Assembly (NCBI RefSeq): GCF_900119165.1 | Contig: NZ_FPJG01000006.1 | Location: 5,456,001 to 5,520,000 of the forward strand | Direction of reading: 5' to 3' | Length of the DNA: 64,000 bases | Source of the DNA: Amycolatopsis australiensis | Lineage (GTDB): Bacteria; Actinomycetota; Actinomycetes; Mycobacteriales; Pseudonocardiaceae | Shown here: positions 27,253 to 36,327 of the stretch, one piece after another | Layout: each line of letters begins with the position of its first letter | Position numbering within the stretch: position 1 is the first letter of the stretch | The notes under the pieces: generated by a model | Told to the model about the DNA's origin: nothing | The model's input: only the letters and a program-made list of their open reading frames with translations | The model's database searches: none | Position numbers and translations under genes: made by a program

Positions 27253-27882
27253 TCACGGACAGGTCAACCACGCGAAGTGGTAGGTGGTGGTGATGCTGCC
27301 GTCGGTCGAATCCATCGTCACGTAGCTGGTCGTCTTCTTCGGATCCGACGTCCCCGCCGCGGCCCGCAATTCCGTGTTGATGTTCAGATTGCGTTCCTCG
27401 CCGCACGGCTTGAACGCGATCGCGCCCACCTCGGTCGAATCGGTGAAATGCCAGTCGTCCTCGAACGGCCCGGCCAGCGGATGCTGCACGTACGCCGTCG
27501 GAGAATTACCCTGGAAATAGTAGTTCGCTCTTTCCAGCCCGGTCGCACCGCGTTCCAGGTGCGCGAATCCACGGTAGTCGGCCTGCGCGATTCCGTAGGT
27601 GAAGCCCTGCGGCACGTGCACCCGCAACCCGATCTGGCAGTTCTTCCGCGCGTCCAGCGGCCCCGCCCCGACGCCCACCAGTGCCGTGTAGGTGCTGTAG
27701 GTCACCGTGAACGCCGTGTTGTCCTGCGAGACCGCCACCGCGGCCGTGTTCGGCGGACACCCGGTGCCGTTGGCGTTGACGACGTCGATGACGATTTTGT
27801 CGGGCGGCGGCGGAGTGTTCCACGAATGCGGGACGACCACGGAGGACAGCGCCACAACGGCGGCAGCGACCGCAGAAAGCAT
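27253..27882 (-). CDS. Secreted DUF4360 family protein
   Basis: 209 residues. The ATG at 27882 is preceded by AAGGA with a five-base spacer. An N-terminal signal (MLSAVAAAVVALSSVV) is followed by a mature domain of the DUF4360 type, beginning DKIVIDVVNANGTGCPPNTAAVAVS and with four Cys (GCPP, KNCQIGL, KPCGEE, terminal TCP). The pairing of Cys suggests two disulfides outside the cell. The beta-rich DUF4360 fold is common in secreted actinobacterial and fungal proteins; its function is unknown. It stands alone with its own upstream region. Confidence 0.82.
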   Translation of the reverse strand: MLSAVAAAVVALSSVVVPHSWNTPPPPDKIVIDVVNANGTGCPPNTAAVAVSQDNTAFTVTYSTYTALVGVGAGPLDARKNCQIGLRVHVPQGFTYGIAQADYRGFAHLERGATGLERANYYFQGNSPTAYVQHPLAGPFEDDWHFTDSTEVGAIAFKPCGEERNLNINTELRAAAGTSDPKKTTSYVTMDSTDGSITTTYHFAWLTCP

Positions 27883-27892
27883 CGGAATCCTT

Positions 27893-27912
27893 CCCAATAC
27901 ATTCGAATTGGG
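27893..27912. promoter_or_regulatory. Inverted repeat upstream of the DUF4360 gene
   Basis: CCCAAT-N8-ATTGGG lies 11 bases upstream of the DUF4360 start in a comparatively AT-rich 266-base gap (27883-28148). The repeat sits where an operator over the start site would be. I see no gene in the rest of that gap. Confidence 0.3.
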
Positions 27913-28148
27913 TACGGGGGCGCCGACCATGGTAGCGAAAGGATCACGGAAGCAAACCCCGCTGAACGGAGCAACGCCGCGCAGTCGTCCCACCACGCGG
28001 CATTGCCCATCATCCGACAATTTCGCACTCCCCATTCCCGCCAGGTGCGGACGTATTCATGAGGAAAACGATTTCGCACCCCCGGTCCACCCGGTCGCCG
28101 CCGCGATCACCCCCGCGACGTCCGGGCTTGATCGTTTCACCGCGGAGA

Positions 28149-29209
28149 TCAGGAACAGCGCCAGGTGTACGGGTGGGAGTGGCGCGTCGCCGCGTCGTAC
28201 CGGTACCCGCCCGCGGTCCCGTCATCGCCGAGCACCACCGGCAGATCCGCCGCCACGTCACCGAACCTGCCGGCGAAGACACCCTGGTTCCACACGCCGT
28301 ACCTGGTCCCGGCCGCGTCGTTGCCGCCGCTCGCCTCGTCGATCCGGCCGACGATCAGGCCGGCGGCGTTGATCGTGAAGCCCGGGTTCCCGTTGGACAG
28401 GTTGTAGCTGGAGCTCGGCAGCACGTGCGCCGCGTGCTGCTGGTCCCAGTACACCCCGACCTTCTTGCCGCCGAACACGCCGTAGCCGACCACCCGCCCG
28501 TTCTTGACGGCCTCCGGCCACGCGTACTGCAGCCCCGGCAGGCCACCGAGGTGCGTCAGCGTCCCGTCCCGCCACAGATCCCCGCCCGAGAGCACGATCG
28601 TCCCGTCGGTGTCCACCGCGACCGGCCCGCCCCCGAGGACGGCGCCCCGGTCAGCAGCGTCACCGAACCCGGCTGGGCCGCGGGCCAGCGGACCGCGGTC
28701 AGCCCCGACCCGTCCTGCTTGCGCACCACCCCGATCACGTCACCCGACCCGGTGATGCCGGCCGCGGCCGACCGCGTGTACCCGGCCGGCAACTGGCCCG
28801 GCGCCGGGAACGGCAGCGCCACCAGCTTCCCGCCCGAGCTCTTGAACGCCCGCTCGAACACGAACCCCGAACCGAACAACGTCGTGTACGCCGTCCCGGC
28901 GACCGCCCCCGAACGGTTCTCCGCCGTCACCCGCGCCCCGCCGGTCCCGGCCGTGCCCAGATCGGCGTACGTCCCACCGGTCCACGACGCCGCCCGGGTG
29001 GTGTCGCCGAACTGGTCGCTCGGCAGCGCCCAGCCGGCGAACCCGCCGTTGTCGTCGGTGGCCGTCACGGCCGCGCTCACCGACGTGCCCGCGCCCAGCG
29101 CGGTGGGCTTCCAGGTGCAGGCGGCGGCCGACGTCGCGGCGGCCGCGGCCTGACCCGAACCCAGCAACCCCGCCGCCACCAGTGCACAACCCAGCGATCT
29201 GAACTTCAT
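28149..29209 (-). pseudogene. Secreted HAF-like repeat protein, frameshifted
   Basis: Two abutting frames on the minus strand make one protein of about 353 residues. Part 1 (29209 to about 28648) begins MKFRSLGCALVAAGLLGSGQ after AGGGGAGACG and has a signal peptide ending near AAAA-TSA. Part 2 continues with VLGGGPVAVDTDGTIVLSGG to the stop at 28149. The switch requires one extra base in the GC-rich stretch 28641-28650 (a run of four C). Repeated motifs such as AASWTGGTYADLG and DLWRDGTLTHLGGL resemble extracellular HAF-type propeller repeats. It is either a real one-base deletion or a sequencing error; the rest of both frames is undamaged. Confidence 0.7.
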
Positions 29210-29340
29210 CGTCTCCCCTTCGTCCGCGGCGGCAGGCAGCCGCCCCCGCCCGAACGTAACGACGCGGCGACACCGGATCCGGATTCGCCCGCCGTGACTA
29301 GGGAAACCACCCGAGATCCCCAGCGTCCACAATGGACGAA

Positions 29341-30192
29341 TCAGGCCACCAGCGCGGCGGCCCGCCCCAGCGTCTCCACCCCCGCCACCGACCACGGCCC
29401 GGCCGTGATCACGACCGCGTGCCCGATGCCCCACGCGGCGAACTCCGCACACCGCCTGGCGAACGACTCCGCCGGCTCCCCGGGCGCCAGCCGCGTGCTG
29501 ATCGTCTTCTCGATCGCCTCGTACGGCCGCCCGGCCTCGGCGCAGTGCCGCGCCAGGACAGCCAGCTTGTGCCGCACCGTCTTCCCACCGTCCGGGACGT
29601 CGAACACATTGCACGCATCGGCGTACCGCGCGACCAGCCGCAGCGTCTTCCGCTCGCCCGCCCCGCCGATCAGCACCCGCGGCCGCCGCACCGGCAGCGG
29701 GTTCCCGATCGGCCGGTCCAGCCGGTAGTGCGCACCCTCGAACGGCGAGTCGTCCCCCGCCCACATCCGCAGCGCCAGCCGCACGGTCTCGTCGAGCCGC
29801 TCGAACCGCTCGCCCACCGGCGGGAACGGCAGGCCCATCGCCCGCGCCTCCCCGTCGTGGTGCCCGGTGCCGATCCCGAACCACGCCCGCCCACCGGAGA
29901 GGACGTCGAGCGTCGTGACGGCCTTGACCAGCAACGCCGGCGGCCGGAACGTCACCGCCGAAACCATCGTGCCCAACCCGATCCGGCTCGTCCGCGCCGC
30001 GAGGAACCCCAGCGTCGTGTACGCCTCCAGCATGGCCGAATCCGGCGTGCTGTTCGGGTCCGCCTGCAGCAGGTGATCGGCCACCCACAGCGTGTCCAGC
30101 CCGGCGGCCTCGGCCGCCACGGCGACGTCCGCCAGGTCCCCGGCCGGCCCGCCGGCCCACGAGAAGTCCGTGACGCCGATGCTCACCCGCAT
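29341..30192 (-). CDS. LLM-class F420-dependent oxidoreductase
   Basis: 283 residues, TIM-barrel luciferase-like protein. N-terminus MRVSIGVTDFSWAGG; family blocks TLWVADHLL, RIGLGTMVSAVTFRPPALL, LDVLSGGRAWFGIGTGHH and RPRVLIGGAGERKTLRLVARYADACN match the F420-dependent group. The ATG at 30192 overlaps the previous gene's TGA by one base (TGATG). It is the last gene of a three-gene operon under the MarR-type regulator at 31062. The substrate is unknown; F420 rather than FMN is inferred from family. Confidence 0.88.
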   Translation of the reverse strand: MRVSIGVTDFSWAGGPAGDLADVAVAAEAAGLDTLWVADHLLQADPNSTPDSAMLEAYTTLGFLAARTSRIGLGTMVSAVTFRPPALLVKAVTTLDVLSGGRAWFGIGTGHHDGEARAMGLPFPPVGERFERLDETVRLALRMWAGDDSPFEGAHYRLDRPIGNPLPVRRPRVLIGGAGERKTLRLVARYADACNVFDVPDGGKTVRHKLAVLARHCAEAGRPYEAIEKTISTRLAPGEPAESFARRCAEFAAWGIGHAVVITAGPWSVAGVETLGRAAALVA

Positions 30193-30560
30193 CACGACCC
30201 CCTCGTGAGCAGTTCCATGTTGTGCCCGTCCGGGTCGGCGAAGTACACCCGGCGGCCGCCACCCACGACGTCGACCTCACCGGCCCGCTCGTGGAACGGA
30301 TCCGCCCAGTACGCGATCCCGGCCTGCTCGATCCGCGCCATCGCGGCGTCGAAGTCGGCTTCGCCGACCAGGAACGCGTAGTGCTGGGCGGTCACCCGAT
30401 CCACCCGCAGGTAGTCCAGCGTCACGCCGTTCGCCAGCTCGATCGGCACGAACGGCCCGGTCACCGGCCCGGTGCGCAGGCCGAGGATCCCGGCGAGGAA
30501 CTCCGCCGACTTCTCCCGGTCCGTGGCCCACACGATCGTGTGATTCAGCTCGACACTCAT
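30192..30560 (-). CDS. VOC (glyoxalase/dioxygenase-fold) protein
   Basis: 122 residues, one VOC module pair. It starts MSVELNHTIVWATDREKSAE, where the early His is the usual first metal ligand, and ends DPDGHNMELLTRGS with the usual Glu ligand. It is coupled by one base on both sides (TGATG) to the NTF2-like gene upstream and the LLM gene downstream. VOC proteins include lyases, dioxygenases and antibiotic-binding proteins, so the reaction cannot be named. The operon looks like a detoxification or small-molecule modification unit. Confidence 0.88.
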   Translation of the reverse strand: MSVELNHTIVWATDREKSAEFLAGILGLRTGPVTGPFVPIELANGVTLDYLRVDRVTAQHYAFLVGEADFDAAMARIEQAGIAYWADPFHERAGEVDVVGGGRRVYFADPDGHNMELLTRGS

Positions 30561-30967
30561 CACGCGTCCCCTCCCGGCGCGGACGCGAACGGCGGCGGCC
30601 CGCCGATCGGGCTCAGGTGGATGCCGGCCAGCCGCCAGCGGCCGTCGTCGCGCACCAGGACGTGCGTGGCGCGGAACCGGCCGTCCACCGGGTTGTCCCG
30701 GTGCTTCGCGACCTGGGTGTGCACGCCGATCGCGACGGCCGTCGTCCCGAAGTCGCGGACCTCGACCTCGTCCCAGGTGAGCCGCTCGGTCACCAGGTCG
30801 CCGCTGCGGTAGCGCGCCAGCCACTGGTCGCGGTCCAGGACGAAGCCGAGCGGCCCCACCAGCCGGAAGCCCTCGGCCGCCAGTCCCGCCAGCGCTTCGG
30901 TGTCTCCCCGTTCCTCGGCCGCGGCCCAGACCCGGCCCAGCTCGCGGACCTGCTCTTCGGTGCTCAT
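30560..30967 (-). CDS. NTF2-like (SnoaL/SgcJ-type) protein
   Basis: 135 residues of the cone-shaped NTF2/DUF4440 fold: an N-terminal helix pair MSTEEQVRELGRVWAAAEER, then LAGLAAEGFRLVGPLG and a terminal beta sheet including THVLVRDDGRWRLAGIHLSP. A ribosome site AAGGGGAACGCG precedes the ATG. It is the first gene of the operon and is read from a near-consensus promoter that contains the MarR-type operator. Members are hydrolases, isomerases or scaffolds; the catalytic residues are not diagnostic here. Confidence 0.85.
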   Translation of the reverse strand: MSTEEQVRELGRVWAAAEERGDTEALAGLAAEGFRLVGPLGFVLDRDQWLARYRSGDLVTERLTWDEVEVRDFGTTAVAIGVHTQVAKHRDNPVDGRFRATHVLVRDDGRWRLAGIHLSPIGGPPPFASAPGGDA

Positions 30968-30994
30968 CGCGTTCCCCTTTCGTTCGATATCTCA

Positions 30995-31023
30995 ACGTTA
31001 GATATCTAACCATTAGATGTCAA
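30995..31023 (-). promoter_or_regulatory. Promoter of the NTF2/VOC/LLM operon with embedded MarR operator
   Basis: Minus strand TTGACA (31023-31018), a 17-base spacer and TAACGT (31000-30995) make a near-perfect housekeeping promoter. The perfect 14-base palindrome GTTAGATATCTAAC (30997-31010) covers the -10 and the spacer. Related half sites GATATCT (30986-30992) and TTAGATGTC (31013-31021) flank it. A dimer of the neighbouring MarR-family protein bound here would occlude this promoter. Confidence 0.75.
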
Positions 31024-31027
31024 ACGC

Positions 31028-31061
31028 TTAGACTTCTCCGCACCTGCGCTAAAGTCCACCC
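31028..31061 (+). promoter_or_regulatory. Promoter of the MarR gene, predicted leaderless
   Basis: TTAGAC (31028-31033), 16 bases, TAAAGT (31050-31055), six bases, then the GTG start at 31062. The two divergent promoters are back to back, so one repressor array could control both. Confidence 0.5.
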
Positions 31062-31493
31062 GTGCCAGCACCCGCCACCGCCCCCATCGGCGTCGTCCTC
31101 GCCCGCACCGCCAAAACCGCCGGCCGCGCCTTCGACCAGGCCCTCGCCGCCGCCGGCGGCTCCCAGCCCGTCTGGCAGATCCTCATCTCCCTCAAAACCA
31201 CCCCCGTCGCCAACCAGCGCGAACTCGCCGACGCCGTCGGCATCCAGGGCGCCACCCTCACCCACCACCTCAACGGCATGGAAGCCGCCGGCCTCGTCAC
31301 CCGCCGCCGCGACCCCGCCAACCGCCGCGTCCACCTCGTCGAACTCACCGACGACGGCGAACAGCTCTTCCACCGCCTCGCCTCGGCCGCCATCGCCCAC
31401 GACCAGCGACTCCGCCACGGCTTCACCGAAGCCGAGATCGCCCACCTCGCCGACCTCCTCCACCGCCTCGCCGCCAACGTCACCGACAGCTGA
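31062..31493 (+). CDS. MarR family transcriptional regulator
   Basis: 143 residues with a winged helix: the dimer helix at 10-30, recognition region NQRELADAVGIQGATLTHHLNGMEAAG (about 47-73) and the wing RRRDPANRRVHLVELTDDG (about 78-96, with the typical D-x-R-x-x-x-V pattern). It diverges from the NTF2/VOC/LLM operon, and the 94 bases between contain a perfect palindrome on the operon promoter. By family habit it represses both units and is released by a small ligand. The GTG at 31062 is supported by the leaderless -10. Confidence 0.9.
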   Translation: MPAPATAPIGVVLARTAKTAGRAFDQALAAAGGSQPVWQILISLKTTPVANQRELADAVGIQGATLTHHLNGMEAAGLVTRRRDPANRRVHLVELTDDGEQLFHRLASAAIAHDQRLRHGFTEAEIAHLADLLHRLAANVTDS

Positions 31494-31556
31494 ACGGCGA
31501 GCTGGACAACCGGGGCTTCACCACCCGGACCCCCAGAGCGATCCTCGCAACAGTGA

Positions 31557-32624
<1,068 letters not shown>

Positions 32625-32639
32625 GCCCGCTCACGCGCT

Positions 32640-32672
32640 GAGGGCCGCCGTCCACCGTGGACGGCGGCCCTC
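32640..32672 (+). terminator. Terminator of mdh
   Basis: GAGGGCCGCCGTCCA and TGGACGGCGGCCCTC form a perfect 15-base stem with a three-base loop, beginning 16 bases after the mdh stop. Confidence 0.85.
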
Positions 32673-32742
32673 GTCATGATCGCCGAAAGCGAACTCCGCA
32701 CGCTCACAGCGAAACCACCGCCGGCCACGGCGGTTCCGGCCC

Positions 32743-32755
32743 TACCGTCAAGGCC
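32743..32755 (+). promoter_or_regulatory. -10 element, predicted leaderless start of clpP
   Basis: TACCGT (32743-32748) and seven bases precede the ATG at 32756, with no ribosome site. Just upstream is the small inverted repeat CCGCCGGCCACGGCGG (32718-32733). Confidence 0.45.
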
Positions 32756-33337
32756 ATGACGCTTCTCGCCGTACCCGACATGCAGGTGGCCACCCAGTCC
32801 CCCGACGACTCGGTCTACCAGCAGCTCCTGCGCGACCGCATCGTCTTCCTCGGCTCCGAGGTCAACGACGAAGTGGCCAACCGGCTCATCGCCCAGCTGC
32901 TCCTGCTGGCCGCCGACGACCCGGCCAAGGACATCACCTTCTACATCAACTCACCCGGCGGCTCGGTCACCGCGGGCATGGCCATCTACGACACGATGCA
33001 GCTCGTCAAGCCGGACGTCGCCACCTACGGCCTCGGCTTCGTGGCCTCCATGGGCCAGTTCCTGCTCTCCTCGGGCGCACCCGGGAAGCGCTACCTGCTG
33101 CCGAACACTCGGATCGTCATGCACCAGCCCTCAGCGGGCATCAGCGGCGCCGCCACCGACATCGCCATCCAGGCCGAGGTGTTCGGCAAGATGAAGCGCC
33201 GCATCGCGGAGATCACCGCCCGGCAGACCGGCCAGACGGTCGAGCGGATCACCGCCGACGCCGACCGCGACCGCTGGTTCGACGCCGACGAAGCCCTCGC
33301 CTACGGCTTCGTCGACCACATCGTCGCGGGCGCGTAG
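32756..33337 (+). CDS. clpP: ClpP-family protease subunit
   Basis: 193 residues. ClpP forms the barrel protease that works with Clp ATPases. Catalytic Ser98 lies in FVASMGQF and His123 in VMHQPSAG; the family blocks YINSPGGSVTAGMAIYDTM and the C-terminal ADRDRWFDADEALAYGFVD (Asp of the triad nearby) are intact. It stands alone between mdh and a convergent M3 peptidase, not beside clpX or a second clpP, so it is probably an extra paralogue rather than the main clpP1/clpP2 pair. The partner ATPase is unknown. Confidence 0.93.
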   Translation: MTLLAVPDMQVATQSPDDSVYQQLLRDRIVFLGSEVNDEVANRLIAQLLLLAADDPAKDITFYINSPGGSVTAGMAIYDTMQLVKPDVATYGLGFVASMGQFLLSSGAPGKRYLLPNTRIVMHQPSAGISGAATDIAIQAEVFGKMKRRIAEITARQTGQTVERITADADRDRWFDADEALAYGFVDHIVAGA

Positions 33338-33386
33338 ACCGCAATGGCCTGACTCTCCGCCTCGTTGCGGTTTTTGGCGCGGAGCC

Positions 33387-33422
33387 ACCGCGGGCCGATT
33401 TTGAAAAAAATCGGCCCGCGGT
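33387..33422. terminator. Bidirectional terminator with 16-bp stem and GAAA loop
   Basis: ACCGCGGGCCGATTTT pairs perfectly with AAAATCGGCCCGCGGT around a GAAA tetraloop. It lies between the convergent clpP (stop 33337) and M3 peptidase (stop 33447) genes. The T-rich/A-rich stem base and GNRA loop make it the most stable and symmetric hairpin in the window. Confidence 0.9.
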
Positions 33423-33446
33423 ATAGGTCGTTATACACTCAGGGAG

Positions 33447-35501
33447 TCAGACTCCGTTGAGGCCGCGGCGATTCAGCAGGGGTTCGATCTCGGGGTCGCG
33501 GCCGCGGAACGCGCGGAAGGCGTCCATGGGGTCGATGCTGCCGCCCCGGCCGAGGAGGGTGCGGCGGAAGTGGTCGCCGTTCTCGCGGGTCAGTCCCCCG
33601 TTTTCGCGGAACCACTGGACGGTGTCGGCGTCGAGGACCTCGCTCCAGATGTAGGAGTAGTACCCGGCGCTGTAGCCGCCGCTGAAGATGTGCGCGAAGT
33701 AGGTGGTGCGGTAGCGCGGCGGGATGGCGTCGAGGGCCACCCCGGCCTTGACGAGCGCGTCCGTCTCGAAGCGCTGGACGTCCTCGACGCGGTCGTCGGC
33801 GCCGAGGCGGTGCCAGGCCTGGTCGAGCAGGGACGCCGCCAGGTACTCGGTGGTGGAGAAGCCTTCGCCGTACTGCTGGGCGGCCAGGAGCTTGTCGACC
33901 TGCTCCTGCGGCAGCGCTTCACCGGTCTCGTGGTGCTTGGCGTAGTTGGCCAGGACCTCCGGCCACAGCATCCACATCTCGTTGACCTGGGACGGGTACT
34001 CGACGAAATCGCGGGGCACGTTGGTGCCGGAGAACGTCGGGTAGCGGACGGCCGAGAGCAGGGCGTGCAGGGCGTGGCCGAACTCGTGGAACGCGGTGAC
34101 GACCTCGTCGAAGGTCAGCAGGGTCGGCTCCCCCGCCGGCGGCTTGCCCACGTTGAGGACGTTGACGACCACCGTCTTGCGGTCCAGCAGCCGGGACTGG
34201 TCGACGAAGGTGTTCATCCAGGCGCCGCCGCGCTTGTTGTCTCGGGTGTAGAGGTCGAGCAGGAACAGCCCGAGCGGGCTGCCGTCGGCGTCGAAGACCT
34301 CGAAGGTGCGCACGTCGGGGTGGTAGGTCGGCAGGTCGGGCCGCTCGGTGAAGGTGAGGCCGTAGAGCTTGGTGGCGGCGAAGAAGACGCCGTCGGCGTA
34401 CACGCGCCCGGCTTCGAAGTACGGCCGCAGCGCCTCGGTGTCGACGTCGAAACGCTCGCGCCGGACCTGCGCCGCGTAGTACGGCCAGTCCGACGGCCGC
34501 AGCTTCGCGCCGGGCACGTCGGCCTCCAGCAGCTGCTGGAGCTCCGCGGCTTCGGCGCGGGCGTTCGCGACCGCCGCCGGCGCGAGCCGTTCGAGCAGGC
34601 CGGCCGCGGCTTCCGCGGTCTTCGCCGTCTCGTCGGCGATGACGTACGCCGCGTGGTTCGGGTAGCCCAGCAGCGCGGCCCGCTCGGCCCGCAGCCGCAC
34701 GATGTCCGCGACGACCGCGTTGTTGTCGAACTCGTTGCCGCGGTTGCCCCGCGCCATCGACGCGGCGTGGATGCGCTCGCGGACGTCGCGGTCGCGCAGC
34801 GTCTCCAGCGGTGACGCCTGGCTCGTCGGCAGTGTCAAGGTCAGCACGTACTTGCCGGACTCGCCACGGGCGGACGCGGCTTCGGCGGCGGTGGCGATCG
34901 CGCCCTCGCCGAAGCCGGCCAGCTCCGCGCGGTCGGCGATGACCACGGCCAGGTCGTTGGTGTCCTTGAGCAGGTTCTGCTGGAACTTGGTCTGCAGCGT
35001 CGACAGCTGCTCGTTCAGCTCGCGCAGGCGGGCCTGCTCGCGCTCGCCGAGGCCGGCCCCGGCGCGGCTGAAGTCGGTGTGCCGCCGTTCCAGCAGCCGC
35101 AGCGACTCCTCGTCGAGGCCCAGCTCGTGGCGCCGCGCGTGCAGGGCGTCGATCCGGGCGAACAGCTTCGGGTTCAGGTGGATCGCATCGTGGTGGGCGG
35201 CCAGCTTCGGCGCGAACTCCGCCTGGATGGCCTGGATCTCGTCGGTGCTGTTGGAGCCCGAGAGGTTGTAGAAGACGCTCGCGACGCGGCCGAGCAGCTC
35301 GCCGGCGCGTTCGAGGGCCACGATGGTGTTCTCGAACGTCGGCTCGGCGTCCTGCGCCGCGATCTGCTCGATCTCCGCGGCGTGCTCGGCCAGGCCGGCC
35401 TCGAACGCGGGCCGGTAGTGCTCGTCGGCGATCCGGTCGAAGGGCGGCAGGGCGTAGGGCAGCTCGCTGGGTGCGGCGAACGGGTTGTCCGGCGAAATCA
35501 T
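33447..35501 (-). CDS. M3 family metallopeptidase (Dcp/oligopeptidase A type)
   Basis: 684-residue zinc peptidase. The HEFGH zinc motif is at about residues 471-475 (FHEFGHALHALLS), followed some 28 residues later by the Glu of DFVEYPSQVNEMW, the third zinc ligand. Length and N-terminal NPFAAPSELPYALPPFDRI are typical of peptidyl-dipeptidase Dcp relatives. AGGAG seven bases before the ATG supports the start. No signal peptide, so it degrades oligopeptides inside the cell. It is preceded by the phosphomutase-like gene, with a 94-base gap. Confidence 0.95.
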   Translation of the reverse strand: MISPDNPFAAPSELPYALPPFDRIADEHYRPAFEAGLAEHAAEIEQIAAQDAEPTFENTIVALERAGELLGRVASVFYNLSGSNSTDEIQAIQAEFAPKLAAHHDAIHLNPKLFARIDALHARRHELGLDEESLRLLERRHTDFSRAGAGLGEREQARLRELNEQLSTLQTKFQQNLLKDTNDLAVVIADRAELAGFGEGAIATAAEAASARGESGKYVLTLTLPTSQASPLETLRDRDVRERIHAASMARGNRGNEFDNNAVVADIVRLRAERAALLGYPNHAAYVIADETAKTAEAAAGLLERLAPAAVANARAEAAELQQLLEADVPGAKLRPSDWPYYAAQVRRERFDVDTEALRPYFEAGRVYADGVFFAATKLYGLTFTERPDLPTYHPDVRTFEVFDADGSPLGLFLLDLYTRDNKRGGAWMNTFVDQSRLLDRKTVVVNVLNVGKPPAGEPTLLTFDEVVTAFHEFGHALHALLSAVRYPTFSGTNVPRDFVEYPSQVNEMWMLWPEVLANYAKHHETGEALPQEQVDKLLAAQQYGEGFSTTEYLAASLLDQAWHRLGADDRVEDVQRFETDALVKAGVALDAIPPRYRTTYFAHIFSGGYSAGYYSYIWSEVLDADTVQWFRENGGLTRENGDHFRRTLLGRGGSIDPMDAFRAFRGRDPEIEPLLNRRGLNGV

Positions 35502-35595
35502 CGGCGCAGGCTCCTGGTCGGGGTGACACTCTCGGTCCCGCCACCCTACGGGGTCCGCCGCCATCGATGTCAGCGCTTTCCGGAGGTGGCCCAGA

Positions 35596-36303
35596 TCACC
35601 GTCCGGTGGTACCGCCGACGACGGCGTCACTGGTCCCGGCCGTCTTCCGGCCGCGCTTCGGCTTCGGCTCGGGCGGCACGATGCCCCGCAGGTCGCCGCC
35701 GTGGTCGTTGACCCGCAGCACGAACGGCCGCGTCTCGGTGTAGCGCACGACCGAGATGGACGCCGGATCGACGACGATCCGCTGGAAGGCGTCGAGGTGC
35801 TGGCCGAGCGCGTCGGCCAGGATGGACTTGATCACGTCGCCGTGGCTGCACAGCAGCCAGACGGCGTGGTCGCCGTGCTCGGCGGCGATCCGCCGGTCGT
35901 GGGCGCGGACGGCGGCCACCGACCGCGCCTGCATCTGCGCGAGCCCTTCGCCGCCGGGGAACACCGCGGCCGACGCGTGTGCCTGCACCACCCGCCAGAG
36001 CGGCTCCTTGGCCAGGTGCTTGAGCTCCCTGCCGGTCCAGTCCCCGTAGTCCACTTCGGACAACCCGGGCTCGACCACCTTGTCGAGCCCGCGCGCGGCG
36101 GCCAGCGGCCCGACCGTCTGCTTGCACCGCAGCATCGGCGACACGACGAGCCCGGCCAGCGGCACGCCGTCGAGGCGGCCCACCAGGTTCTCCGCCTGGG
36201 CGCGGCCGGTGTCGTCGAGGTGGACCTTCGGGGAGCGCCCGGCGAGGACGCCGGAGCCGTTGGCCGTCGACTTGCCGTGCCGCAGCAGAATGACCGTACT
36301 CAC
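35596..36303 (-). CDS. MSMEG_4193/Rv2135c-type histidine phosphatase (phosphomutase-like)
   Basis: 235 residues with a GTG start. The histidine-phosphatase RHG motif (LLRHGKSTAN, catalytic His about 9) and the second His in LLCSHGDVIKS are intact, as is the acidic PGGEGLAQMQ loop. It matches the actinobacterial family near MSMEG_4193. The basic C-terminal tail PEPKPKRGRKTAG is an extension. It follows uppP after 24 bases. In mycobacteria the next gene is the DUF3090 gene; here the next gene is the M3 peptidase. Confidence 0.9.
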   Translation of the reverse strand: MSTVILLRHGKSTANGSGVLAGRSPKVHLDDTGRAQAENLVGRLDGVPLAGLVVSPMLRCKQTVGPLAAARGLDKVVEPGLSEVDYGDWTGRELKHLAKEPLWRVVQAHASAAVFPGGEGLAQMQARSVAAVRAHDRRIAAEHGDHAVWLLCSHGDVIKSILADALGQHLDAFQRIVVDPASISVVRYTETRPFVLRVNDHGGDLRGIVPPEPKPKRGRKTAGTSDAVVGGTTGR

Positions 36304-36327
36304 GGGCCCCAGCCTACGTGCCCGCGA

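Noticed and set aside
27883..28148. Additional small genes in the gap between the DUF4360 and HAF-like genes
   Set aside because: Short frames there lack ribosome sites and recognisable content; the gap looks regulatory.
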